Assembly: GCA_016195505.1 (NCBI GenBank)
Contig: JACPZN010000100.1
Location: 1 to 10,517, forward strand
Source of the DNA: Nitrospirota bacterium
Lineage (GTDB): Bacteria; Nitrospirota; Nitrospiria; Nitrospirales; Nitrospiraceae
Reading direction: 5' to 3'
DNA length: 10,517 bases
Shown here: piece by piece, positions 1 to 7,093 of the stretch
Layout of the letters: each line of letters begins with the position of its first letter
Numbering within the stretch: the first letter of the stretch is position 1
Position numbers and translations under genes: made by a program
The notes under the pieces: generated by a model
The model's input: the letters and a program-made list of their open reading frames with translations, nothing else
Database searches by the model: none
What the model was told of the DNA's origin: nothing

Positions 1-477
1 GCAGTGGCGCAACGGGCTGCCGGTTTTCGCATGCCGGTAATCTACGCCAGCAGTCACTCCGTCCCTGTTCCAGCCGGCGTTACCTGGTCGCGTCGGTCTC
101 TCGAGGAGGTCCTCACGCAATCCGATTTTCTTTCCCTCCACATCCCGTTCACCGATGCGACTCGCCATCTCATCGGCCGACGCGAGTTGGCCATGATGAA
201 TGCGACTGCCTTTCTCATCAATACCTCCCGTGGTGCGGTGATTGACGAGGCTGCGTTGTTCTCGGCCCTTGAGACGAACACGATCGCAGGAGCGGGACTC
301 GATGTATACGAGAACGAACCGCTTGTTCATCCAGGGTTGATTAGGCTGCCCAATGTGGTGCTGCTCCCACACCTCGGATCAGCCACGCTCGACACCCGTG
401 TGCAAATGGGAATGATCTGTCTGGAGAATATTGCTGCGGTATTAGACGGACGGCTTGCACGGAATTGTGTGAACTAA
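1..477 (+). CDS. D-2-hydroxyacid dehydrogenase (glyoxylate/hydroxypyruvate reductase-like), 3' part
   Basis: This is the C-terminal 158 codons of an NAD(P)-dependent D-isomer-specific 2-hydroxyacid dehydrogenase; the frame is open to base 1, so the gene begins outside the window and the GTG at 4 is an internal valine. Counting that valine as residue 1, the family's late motifs are all present: INTSRG with the substrate-binding Arg76, DVYENEP with the catalytic Glu105, and PHLGSAT with the catalytic His123. The glycine-rich nucleotide motif must lie just upstream, and the first visible residues fit the helix that follows it. The ending NCVN is common in glyoxylate reductases of this family. 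The likely reaction is cytosolic reduction of a 2-keto acid such as glyoxylate or hydroxypyruvate with NAD(P)H. The exact substrate cannot be read from this half, and phosphoglycerate dehydrogenase is less likely because no ACT-type C-terminal domain follows. Confidence 0.88.
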   Translation, partial: AVAQRAAGFRMPVIYASSHSVPVPAGVTWSRRSLEEVLTQSDFLSLHIPFTDATRHLIGRRELAMMNATAFLINTSRGAVIDEAALFSALETNTIAGAGLDVYENEPLVHPGLIRLPNVVLLPHLGSATLDTRVQMGMICLENIAAVLDGRLARNCVN

Positions 478-487
478 GGCGGTCGGA

Positions 488-2611
488 TTAGCCGGCGAGA
501 CGGTAGGATGCCTGGCTCGGTTGACGCTTCCCCTTCAACGCCTCGAGCCGTTGTGGCACATCATGGAATGAAGGAATAGATTGGAAGGCGTTCGCAGCCT
601 TTTCCCATTGTGCTTCAGCTTCATACAGTAGGCCAAGTTCATAGCGAATGGCCTGGCCTTTGGCACCCTGACAACGGGGATCGGATAAGACCATTTCGAG
701 CCCGCGAATTGCCTGGGCGAGTTGGTGTTCCTCTTTGAGACTGAGCGCAATCATTAACACGGAATCGAGATAGAACGTCTCGCTGTTCACCGACACTTGA
801 AACTCTTCTTTTGCTTCTTCGTACAATCCCATGTTCTTATACGAGACTCCCAACGTGTAGTGGGCTTCATAATCAGGCGGCGGCGTGGCCGGCACCTTCG
901 GCACGAGCTTGGACGGAGGGATCAGCTTGTCGACAGACGGCGGTTTCACCGGAGTCTGAGCAATTATTGATTCGCCATGCAGCGGCGCGGTTGGCTCCTT
1001 CGCTGCGGTCTTGGACGGAGAAGCCGGCTTTTCGACCGCCGGAGATTTCACCGAGACCTGGACAACCTTGGATTCGCCCTGCGGCGTACGCGAGGCTGCC
1101 GCCTGCGCCTGTCCCGTAACGATCGGAGCCGGTGCAGGGGCCGGGCTCTGCGTGGGCCCGGCAGCCAATGGTTTTTTCTGAAATACGTCTCCATCGGGAG
1201 CCGCATTGTCGAGCGTCAAGCTGATTTCCTGCGAGCGACTTCCCTTTGCAAAGGGACTAACGGTATCCGGCGCCGCGCCTTTTAGCGAAAAATGGCGATC
1301 TTCCGGTTCAGGCTCAGCCCCGACGACTGAAAATCCACCAGCGGCACTGGAGGAGAGTGCCTTCGTCGGCGGCTCTTGCTCAACCGAAACTGGCTCGGTG
1401 CCGGAAACAGCAGCCTTGCCGATCTCTGCCGTCGACTCTCCCCTCATCCTCGCAGCAAGACGATCGACCAATCCGGCATCCGTCGAAAGCGACTGTACCT
1501 TTTCGAAGAGTTCTTCATGGAGGCTCTCCATTCCAGGCTCAGGATGCCCTAACAACAGCTCGACTGCTTTGGCATATTGCTGCGCCGCCGCCCCTTTGTC
1601 TCCTTTCTCTTTGTACAGCTCTCCGTACAGCTCTAACAATGGTACAGAATTTGGCTCAGCCGATAGAAACTCCAGGATCAAGGATTCCGCAAGAAGTAAA
1701 TCCTGCGCTCGCAGAGCCGCACCGGCCAGGAAGCGGTATTCGCCCAGCGCCACTTGGACATCCCCTCGTTGCAAATGAAGTCGTGCGAGCAGTTGGCATA
1801 CTTGTGGGTTCCCCGGCTCTCTTGTGAGCATTTGATTCAGAATCGCTTCAGCGCCCGCATACTGTTTTTCTTCGATTCTTCTGGTCGCTTCTGCCAGGAG
1901 ACTGAGCGGCTCAGAAGGTTTGTTTACAGGAGCATCCGTCCCCGATTTCGCCGCCTTGAACGAGCCGGTTCCGCCATTTTTTACGCTCTCGACAAACTGT
2001 GCCGCTTCGCTGTTCTTGGGATCGATCCGGAGGGCGGCAAGATACGCATCTTTCGCTTCGTCATATCGCCCTTGCGCGGAGCGTTCACGGCCCAGCTGGA
2101 GATACACCTTTGTCGCTTCATCTTGCAGGTTCTCCTGGACACAGAGTTCAGCCACACGCTGTTGGGCGCTGAGGTTGGAGGGATCTTGGCTGACAATCTT
2201 CTTGTAGATCTCGAGCGCGTCTTTGCCCCTGCGCTCCTTGAGATAGTATTTGCCTAGTGTAAGGTAATCCTGGACCGCACTGCTCAAGAGCCCACGCTCC
2301 GCGTTGAGGTCGCCCAGATGGCGATAGACCTCATATCGCGTCGGATCGCTTTTGAGTACTTTCTTAAATGCCGCGATCGCTTTGAGAGTGGCACCTTCTG
2401 CTCGGAATGCCGCTGCAGCCTGAAGGAACGCGGCGGTTGCTTCCGCCGGGGCGTTTCGCTTTAGGTATAGATCACCGATAGCATTGTGGATGCTGCCGTC
2501 GTTGGGAGCATCCATCGCCAGCTTTTTCCACTCGGCAATGGCAGCGTCATGCTGACCACGAGATGCGTAAAGCTGGGCCTGCTGAAGAATTCTGCTACGA
2601 TCCGCAGCCAA
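488..2611 (-). CDS. TPR-repeat protein with Pro/Ala-rich linker
   Basis: A 707-residue tetratricopeptide-repeat protein. Helical TPR pairs fill roughly residues 5-210 (for example A..YxxRGxxDAAIAEWKKL and Y..AKDAYLAALRIDP) and 235-355. A low-complexity Pro/Ala/Ser/Lys linker spans about 390-578, and a second TPR set (YEAHYTLGVSYKNMG onward) spans 579-690. No signal peptide or membrane segment is visible, so it is probably a cytoplasmic scaffold for protein-protein contacts; no enzymatic motif is seen. The start is taken as TTG at 2611 because AAAGGTG lies about 6 nt upstream and no in-frame ATG or GTG occurs between it and the preceding in-frame stop; an ATG at 2624 is in another frame. The stop lies 10 bases from the stop of the convergent dehydrogenase gene. 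The linker contains a 34-residue tandem duplication, listed separately. The partner and precise role are unknown. Confidence 0.85.
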   Translation of the reverse strand: MAADRSRILQQAQLYASRGQHDAAIAEWKKLAMDAPNDGSIHNAIGDLYLKRNAPAEATAAFLQAAAAFRAEGATLKAIAAFKKVLKSDPTRYEVYRHLGDLNAERGLLSSAVQDYLTLGKYYLKERRGKDALEIYKKIVSQDPSNLSAQQRVAELCVQENLQDEATKVYLQLGRERSAQGRYDEAKDAYLAALRIDPKNSEAAQFVESVKNGGTGSFKAAKSGTDAPVNKPSEPLSLLAEATRRIEEKQYAGAEAILNQMLTREPGNPQVCQLLARLHLQRGDVQVALGEYRFLAGAALRAQDLLLAESLILEFLSAEPNSVPLLELYGELYKEKGDKGAAAQQYAKAVELLLGHPEPGMESLHEELFEKVQSLSTDAGLVDRLAARMRGESTAEIGKAAVSGTEPVSVEQEPPTKALSSSAAGGFSVVGAEPEPEDRHFSLKGAAPDTVSPFAKGSRSQEISLTLDNAAPDGDVFQKKPLAAGPTQSPAPAPAPIVTGQAQAAASRTPQGESKVVQVSVKSPAVEKPASPSKTAAKEPTAPLHGESIIAQTPVKPPSVDKLIPPSKLVPKVPATPPPDYEAHYTLGVSYKNMGLYEEAKEEFQVSVNSETFYLDSVLMIALSLKEEHQLAQAIRGLEMVLSDPRCQGAKGQAIRYELGLLYEAEAQWEKAANAFQSIPSFHDVPQRLEALKGKRQPSQASYRLAG
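875..1078 (-). repeat. 102-bp tandem duplication within the TPR protein linker
   Basis: Two in-register 34-codon units encode residues 512-545 and 546-579 of the TPR protein. Each starts with GES and shares the pattern GES-x4-xxVK-xPxVxK-xxxPSK-xxPK/E-P without gaps. At DNA level, cttggacggag and gattcgcc recur exactly 102 bases apart. The units have diverged, so this is an old internal duplication and not a recent slippage event. Confidence 0.75.
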
Positions 2612-2732
2612 GACACACCTTTCATGCTTGCATCAACTGCAAGGATAGCCAAACGCTAACAGTATCAATAGGTTTTGTCTACGAAATGACGGAATCAGGC
2701 AGCAAAACAAACTACCAAGCAAACTTAGTCGC

Positions 2733-2770
2733 TCTTCCGATTCGGAAGATATATCCCACGCGGTAGGATA
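2733..2770 (-). terminator. Tandem hairpins downstream of the cold-shock gene
   Basis: Two inverted repeats sit next to each other 19-56 nt past the csp stop. The first (2752-2770), read on the - strand, is an 8-bp stem TATCCTAC/GTGGGATA with one G-U pair and the loop CGC. The second (2733-2749) is a perfect 8-bp repeat TCTTCCGA/TCGGAAGA around one central base. Neither is followed by a T-run, so they may stabilise or process the csp mRNA 3' end, end it inefficiently, or act as an operator ahead of the TPR gene. The pairing is directly visible; the role is inferred. Confidence 0.4.
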
Positions 2771-2788
2771 GAAAGAGGGAAAGAACTT

Positions 2789-3007
2789 CTACGATGCACT
2801 TACCGCAGACTTCAGCACATTGGCCGCCTGAGGTCCCTTTGCCCCCTGCACAATGTCGAACTCGACGTTCTCGCCCTCCTTGAGCGTCTTGAACCCTTCC
2901 CCCTGCAACGCCGAATAGTGGACGAAAACATCTTCCCCACTATCGAGTCGGATAAATCCAAACCCTTTTCGATCATTGAACCACTTGACCGTCCCTTTTG
3001 TCTTCAC
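2789..3007 (-). CDS. Cold-shock domain protein (CspA family)
   Basis: A 72-residue single cold-shock domain (OB-fold) protein that binds single-stranded RNA and DNA and acts as an RNA chaperone or transcription antiterminator. Both nucleic-acid-binding motifs are present: RNP1 as KGFGFI and RNP2 as VFVHYS. The opening KGTVKWFN and the ending GPQAANV are typical. The start is the GTG at 3007, not the in-frame GTG at 3034: a strong AAGGAGG at 3014-3020 lies 6 nt before the 3007 GTG, and the longer reading would translate that ribosome site and add nine residues foreign to the family. The gene is divergent from lptF and upstream of the TPR gene on the same strand. No convincing promoter was found in its upstream region. 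The family includes cold-inducible and constitutive members, and the sequence alone does not say which this is. Confidence 0.95.
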   Translation of the reverse strand: MKTKGTVKWFNDRKGFGFIRLDSGEDVFVHYSALQGEGFKTLKEGENVEFDIVQGAKGPQAANVLKSAVSAS

Positions 3008-3013
3008 GCAACC

Positions 3014-3020
3014 CCTCCTT
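3014..3020 (-). promoter_or_regulatory. Ribosome binding site of the csp gene
   Basis: AAGGAGG on the - strand, 6 nt upstream of the GTG at 3007. It decides the start codon because the longer in-frame reading runs through it. Confidence 0.8.
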
Positions 3021-3248
3021 TTCTCGACGACCACGCACAGTTACGTAGCCGGCCCCCTAAGTCCATTGGTAATGATGAAATGATGAATAGTAGATGAGAC
3101 ACGAATCTGGCGGGTGGAACCGACGGGCACCTGAAAGAGTGGTGAATCGTTCACGGAACCCATCTTGAAAAGAAAAGTCGGGCTGCATGTAGCACAGGGT
3201 TTGCGCCCTGTCAAGCAATTCTTTGGCGTGCAGGATTTCCCCATGCGG

Positions 3249-3277
3249 TTTACAAGGGGACGGCACTCCCCTATAGT
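3249..3277 (+). promoter_or_regulatory. Sigma-70-type promoter for lptF-lptG, with a palindrome in the spacer
   Basis: TTTACA at 3249-3254 (5 of 6 to TTGACA), a 17-bp spacer and TATAGT at 3272-3277 (5 of 6 to TATAAT) form a near-consensus vegetative promoter. Transcription would begin near 3284, giving a leader of about 25 nt to the GTG at 3309. The spacer region holds the inverted repeat AGGGGA-N6-TCCCCT (3255-3260 and 3267-3272), which overlaps the first base of the -10 box and could be a repressor site. The match is read from the sequence; activity and regulation are inferred. Confidence 0.6.
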
Positions 3278-3308
3278 GTCCGACAAGACCTCCAATTCCA
3301 AGAACCCT

Positions 3309-4400
3309 GTGGCGCTACGAACTCTGCTTGATCGTTATATTTTTACCGAACTGCTCTCACCGTTTGGCCTCAGCCTCGGAGCGCTCTGTTTTGTCATGTT
3401 GACGCGAGAACTCTTGCGTCTGGTCGAGCTCCTGGTTTCAAAGGGAGTCGGACTGTGGGCGGTTCTGAAAGTCGTGGCCATGCTTCTTCCCTCTGGTTTG
3501 GTGTTGACGCTTCCGATTGCCGGCCTCATTGCCTCGATCACCGCCTTTGGCCGCTTATCCTTCGATAAGGAACTCGTAGCCATGCGAGCCGCAGGGCTGA
3601 GCCTTTTCCGCCTCTCGCAACCCGTGTTCCTCTTTGCCGTCGCGGTGTTCACGCTCACGCTGGTCCTCTCCCAATGGGGGCAACCGTGGAGTTCATTGAA
3701 CCTGAAAAAAGTGGCGCTCAATCTTCTGAAAGATCAGCTGGTCCTTGCTCTGGAACGAGGAACGTTCAATGAGCCGATTCCACACATGATGATCTATGTG
3801 CCCGACGGAGAGTATGGCCGGCCTGCGAATGGGATCTTTGTTTCGGATGAACGCGCTGCCGAGGGACCCCGAGTCATTGTGGCGGAGCAGTACCACGTTT
3901 TCATGGATCAGGCGAACGACCAGGTCGCGTTGCGGCTCGTCAATGGGGTCATCCACAGCCGGCCAGACCAAATCGATCAATACCGGCAAATTTCCTTCTC
4001 CAGCTACGACCTTAAGCTCAACCTGAGCCAAAGCAGTTATTCCGGCACGGAAGAACGCCCGTCCTATGAAGATATCATGGCACAGCTTGCCCAGTCCGGG
4101 GGAAAGGATTCGAGTGCCCTCCGCCGCCTGATGGAGTACTACAAGGATCTGGCTTTCCCGACCGCCTCACTTGTGTTTTGCCTTCTGGGTGTGCCGGTCG
4201 GAATCGTCTCAAAACGATCGGGACGAATCGGCGGGTTTGCCGTAGGCGTGTTTATCGTCATACTCTTCTATGTCTTGAATGTCGCCTGCGATTTTCTGGT
4301 GACGGCGGTGATTCTCCCGCCCTTTGCCGGCGCATGGCTACCTAACATCATCTTCGTCTTCTTCACAGTCTTTCTTTTTTTCAAGATGAGCCGCCAGTAA
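3309..4400 (+). CDS. lptF: LPS export ABC transporter permease LptF
   Basis: LptF is one of the two inner-membrane permease subunits of the LptB2FGC complex, which extracts lipopolysaccharide from the inner membrane and passes it to the periplasmic bridge. From the GTG at 3309 it has 363 residues, the usual family length. Three membrane segments (about 12-35, 50-76, 100-122) precede a periplasmic beta-jellyroll domain (about 125-265), and three more follow (about 285-360). The N-terminal LLDRYIFTELLSPF and the cytoplasmic FDKELVAMRAAGLSL coupling region are characteristic. The start is uncertain: an in-frame ATG at 3243 has an AGGA 8 nt upstream, and GTG at 3276 is also possible. Both lie before the predicted transcription start, and family alignment favours 3309, although that codon lacks a good Shine-Dalgarno. 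lptG follows after 5 nt, so the pair is presumably co-translated. Confidence 0.9.
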   Translation: MALRTLLDRYIFTELLSPFGLSLGALCFVMLTRELLRLVELLVSKGVGLWAVLKVVAMLLPSGLVLTLPIAGLIASITAFGRLSFDKELVAMRAAGLSLFRLSQPVFLFAVAVFTLTLVLSQWGQPWSSLNLKKVALNLLKDQLVLALERGTFNEPIPHMMIYVPDGEYGRPANGIFVSDERAAEGPRVIVAEQYHVFMDQANDQVALRLVNGVIHSRPDQIDQYRQISFSSYDLKLNLSQSSYSGTEERPSYEDIMAQLAQSGGKDSSALRRLMEYYKDLAFPTASLVFCLLGVPVGIVSKRSGRIGGFAVGVFIVILFYVLNVACDFLVTAVILPPFAGAWLPNIIFVFFTVFLFFKMSRQ

Positions 4401-4405
4401 TCGCC

Positions 4406-5497
4406 ATGACGATACTCTTTCACTACATTCTGCGCGAATACATCAAGATCTTCTTCATGTGTTTCGCCGGTTTGATGACGATCTATCTGGTCATCGACTT
4501 TTTCGAAAAGGTCCGCCGGTTTCTCCGCTACGATTCCGGTGTCGTTCCCATGCTCATGTACTTCGCACTCAAAATCCCCGCGATCTCGTTCCAAGTGATT
4601 CCATTCGCAATTTTAGTGGCCACACTCCTCACACTCGGGTTGCTCTCGCGTAGCAATGAAATCACCGCGATGCGCAGCTGCGGGATCAGCCTCCTGTGGA
4701 TGACTTCTCCGTTTCTCCTCTTTGCCACCGGCGTTGCCTTGATTCTCCTCGCCTTCAGCTCAACGATTATTCCACTCGCTTCGGAAAAGGCTGAAGAGGT
4801 CCGCCTCATTCAGATCGAAAAGAAGCCTTTTCCTCTCACTATCAAAGCCACTCAACCCTGGGCCCGTATCAGCGCCGACGCCCTCATGCACGTCAACGAA
4901 ATCCTCGTCGGGGGAAAGACCCTCCGAAGCGTACGCCTTTTTCATTTCAATCAATCGTTCCATCTTGTTCAGATGACCGAAGCCGCGGAAGCGCACTATA
5001 CCCCTCAGGGCTGGGTCCTCTTGAACGGGAATCACCGTCGGTTTGAGTCGGATAACACAGTGGATCTGGCCCTCTTTACCGAACAATCAATAGATATTCC
5101 CTTGATCCCGGACGACTTCTCCACGTCGCTTACGGGCAACTCTGAAACCATGACCTTTCGGGAGATCCGTAACTACGTGGGCCGCTTTCGGCATGAAGGG
5201 TTTTCGTTCACTCGGTTGCTCACGGATTACTATGGCCGTGTCGCATTCCCGTTGGTCACGGTCGTGATGGTGCTGGTGGGGATCGCACTGAGTTTGCGAC
5301 GAAGCGGGGTCCGTGGAGGAACCATGGCCATCGGCATTGGGCAAGCGTTCATCGTCGGGTTTTGCTACTGGACGACCCACTCTATCGCGATCGCACTGGG
5401 CCGCGGAGGGGTGCTCGCACCGATGCTCGCCGGTTGGATGGCCAATGCGCTGTTTCTCAGCTTCGGCCTCTATCTCCTACTCAAGGTTCGCTATTGA
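4406..5497 (+). CDS. lptG: LPS export ABC transporter permease LptG
   Basis: The second permease subunit of the LptB2FGC lipopolysaccharide exporter, 363 residues, paired with LptF. The layout is the same: three N-terminal membrane segments (about 12-33, 50-78, 95-125), a periplasmic jellyroll domain (about 130-270, ending near TMTFREI) and three C-terminal segments (about 285-360). The cytoplasmic stretch SRSNEITAMRSCGISL matches the coupling region that contacts the LptB ATPase. It starts with ATG 5 nt after the lptF stop and has no strong ribosome site, which suggests translational coupling. LptB, LptC and LptA are not in the window. Calling this copy LptG and the previous one LptF rests on gene order and on the SRSNEI-type coupling helix; the two paralogues could be mislabelled, but membership of the family is secure. 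Confidence 0.92.
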   Translation: MTILFHYILREYIKIFFMCFAGLMTIYLVIDFFEKVRRFLRYDSGVVPMLMYFALKIPAISFQVIPFAILVATLLTLGLLSRSNEITAMRSCGISLLWMTSPFLLFATGVALILLAFSSTIIPLASEKAEEVRLIQIEKKPFPLTIKATQPWARISADALMHVNEILVGGKTLRSVRLFHFNQSFHLVQMTEAAEAHYTPQGWVLLNGNHRRFESDNTVDLALFTEQSIDIPLIPDDFSTSLTGNSETMTFREIRNYVGRFRHEGFSFTRLLTDYYGRVAFPLVTVVMVLVGIALSLRRSGVRGGTMAIGIGQAFIVGFCYWTTHSIAIALGRGGVLAPMLAGWMANALFLSFGLYLLLKVRY

Positions 5498-5562
5498 AAC
5501 AGCGTGTTCCTAGTTGACTGTGCGGAGATCTTCCGGTAAGTAAAGAACATTTGAGTTGCACA

Positions 5563-5568
5563 AAGGAG
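5563..5568 (+). promoter_or_regulatory. Ribosome binding site of fabF
   Basis: AAGGAG lies 8 nt before the ATG at 5577. It selects that ATG over the in-frame TTG at 5556, which would place the ribosome site inside the coding region. Confidence 0.8.
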
Positions 5569-5576
5569 AGAGTGTC

Positions 5577-6833
5577 ATGAGATCGCGCGTGGTGATTACC
5601 GGTCTGGGGGTAGTGTCTCCTATTGGGATCGGCGTGAGCGAATTCTGGAAAACTGCCCTCACTGGTCGCTCTGGCGTTACCGCCATCCAGTCGCTTGATG
5701 CTTTTCCCATGGCCGACTACCGTTCAAAGGTCGCAGGGCAGATCCACAATTTCTCACCTGAACAGTATCTGCCCGCAAGCCAGGGAAGCCGGGTGGATCG
5801 TTACGCTCAATTTGCCCTGGTCTCAACGAGGGAAGCACTCGCCGATGCCGATCTTATCATGGCCAAGGAATCTCCCCATCGTGTCGGTGTGATCGTTGGA
5901 GCGGGCATGGGGGGAATGGTGATGGGAGAGCGGGAAATCACACAGCTCTTCAAAAACCAAAAGCCGCACCGCGTGCATCCTAATTTTATTCCCGCCATCA
6001 CGCTTAATTCGGCCTCCGGCATCGTAGCCATGGCGCATGGTGCAAAAGGGCCGAACCTCACGATCTCAACGGCCTGCTCTTCCAGCGCCCATGCGCTGGG
6101 CCAAGCGCTTCACTGTATTCGCAGTGGTCAGGCCGATGTCGTGATTGTCGTCGGAGCCGACGCGAGCATTACCCCGCTGGTTTTTGCCGGCTTCTGCTCC
6201 TTGCGCGCCCTCTCCAGCGAGTTCAACGATGCTCCGGAGCGAGCGTCCCGTCCCTTCGACCGACGTCGTGACGGATTCGTGATGGGCGAGGGGGCCGGCA
6301 CCTTGATCGTGGAATCATTGGCGCACGCCAAGAAACGAAAAGCGAGAATTTATGCCGAGCTCGCCGGGTATGCGGCCACAAGCGAAGCCTACCACATGGT
6401 TATTCCCAAGGAGGATGGCGAGGAAATTTGCATCACCATGATGCTCGGCCTCAAATCGGCGGATATTACACCGGATCAGGTGGACTATATTAATGCCCAC
6501 GCCACCTCGACCACGATCGGCGATGCCGTCGAGGTTAAAGCGATCCGGCGCCTCTTTAAAAACCGTGCTGACAAAATCGCCGTCAACGCTACGAAATCAC
6601 TTGTCGGTCATACCTTAGGAGCAGCAGGGGCTATTGGCGCTGTGGCTTCAACACTGGCGATTCATACCGGCCAGATCCATCCCACGGCGAACTATGATGA
6701 CCCGGATCCAGCCTGCCGATTAGGAGGCATCCGACGCGCCGTCCAAGAACGAAAGGTTCGCAACGCCCTCTTGAACGCTTTTGGATTTGGAAGCAATAAC
6801 GCGACGGTTGTCCTTAGAAGATTTGTAGAGTGA
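5577..6833 (+). CDS. fabF: Beta-ketoacyl-ACP synthase II (KAS II)
   Basis: A 418-residue condensing enzyme of the thiolase fold that extends acyl-ACP with malonyl-ACP in type II fatty acid synthesis in the cytosol. The catalytic triad is intact: the nucleophile Cys167 in STACSSS, His308 in NAHATST and His345 in KSLVGHTLGAAGA, with the conserved Lys340 just before it. GFGSNN near residue 403 is the usual C-terminal glycine-rich loop. The N-terminus RVVITGLGVVSPIG is the standard start, directly behind a strong ribosome site. It sits 79 nt after lptG and upstream of an ACP gene and lpxD, so it may be devoted to the acyl chains of lipid A, or it may be the general housekeeping FabF. A TTGACT at 5514-5519 has no good -10 partner, so a separate promoter is not established. 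The intact triad argues against a KS-beta (chain-length factor) role. Confidence 0.92.
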   Translation: MRSRVVITGLGVVSPIGIGVSEFWKTALTGRSGVTAIQSLDAFPMADYRSKVAGQIHNFSPEQYLPASQGSRVDRYAQFALVSTREALADADLIMAKESPHRVGVIVGAGMGGMVMGEREITQLFKNQKPHRVHPNFIPAITLNSASGIVAMAHGAKGPNLTISTACSSSAHALGQALHCIRSGQADVVIVVGADASITPLVFAGFCSLRALSSEFNDAPERASRPFDRRRDGFVMGEGAGTLIVESLAHAKKRKARIYAELAGYAATSEAYHMVIPKEDGEEICITMMLGLKSADITPDQVDYINAHATSTTIGDAVEVKAIRRLFKNRADKIAVNATKSLVGHTLGAAGAIGAVASTLAIHTGQIHPTANYDDPDPACRLGGIRRAVQERKVRNALLNAFGFGSNNATVVLRRFVE

Positions 6834-7093
6834 GAAACAATTCAACAATATCGAATCGCCCTAGCCTCATGCTCTCTGGTTCGCTGTGGGGATAATGGCG
6901 AGAAGATCCTCCGTAGCCTTGCCGCCTCCGCTGAAGCTTTGGCAGCTCACCGAAGCTTTGGCTGGGGTTGTGGTGAAGGAGGGAGCCGGCTTCTGCACAC
7001 CGCCCAACGGCTCCGGCCAGCGGGTCGGAGATTCACATAGCATTTCCCGCAGATTGCTGCGAAGAACTTCTTTCCCACGAAGGAGCACCCATA
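6834..7093 (+). other. Non-coding interval between fabF and the ACP gene
   Basis: These 260 bases hold no convincing gene. Visible structure: a direct repeat of GAAGCTTTGGC at 6933-6943 and 6952-6962 (19-bp period), and a 7-bp inverted repeat GGAGCCG/CGGCTCC at 6982-6988 and 7008-7014. A GATAAT at 6890-6895 lacks a matching -35 box. The 3' end carries the ACP ribosome site AAGGAG (7080-7085), 8 nt before its ATG. It may be a structured leader or contain a weak internal promoter, but nothing seen settles this. Confidence 0.45.

Noticed and set aside
1206..2257. Long open frames on the + strand opposite the TPR gene (up to 190 codons)
   Set aside because: They are antisense to a well-supported TPR gene, have low-complexity, unfamiliar translations and lack ribosome sites.
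2461..2652. 63-codon frame on the - strand starting with ATG upstream of the TPR start
   Set aside because: It overlaps the TPR N-terminus in another frame, and its product has no recognisable sequence. The ribosome site upstream of 2611 serves the TPR frame.
3041..3301. 86-codon and 69-codon frames on the - strand in the csp-lptF interval
   Set aside because: They have no family-like sequence and cross the predicted lptF promoter.
5514..5560. Possible promoter before fabF (TTGACT at 5514-5519)
   Set aside because: At a 17-bp distance the -10 candidate TAAGTA matches only 2 of 6 positions, so co-transcription with lptFG is as likely.
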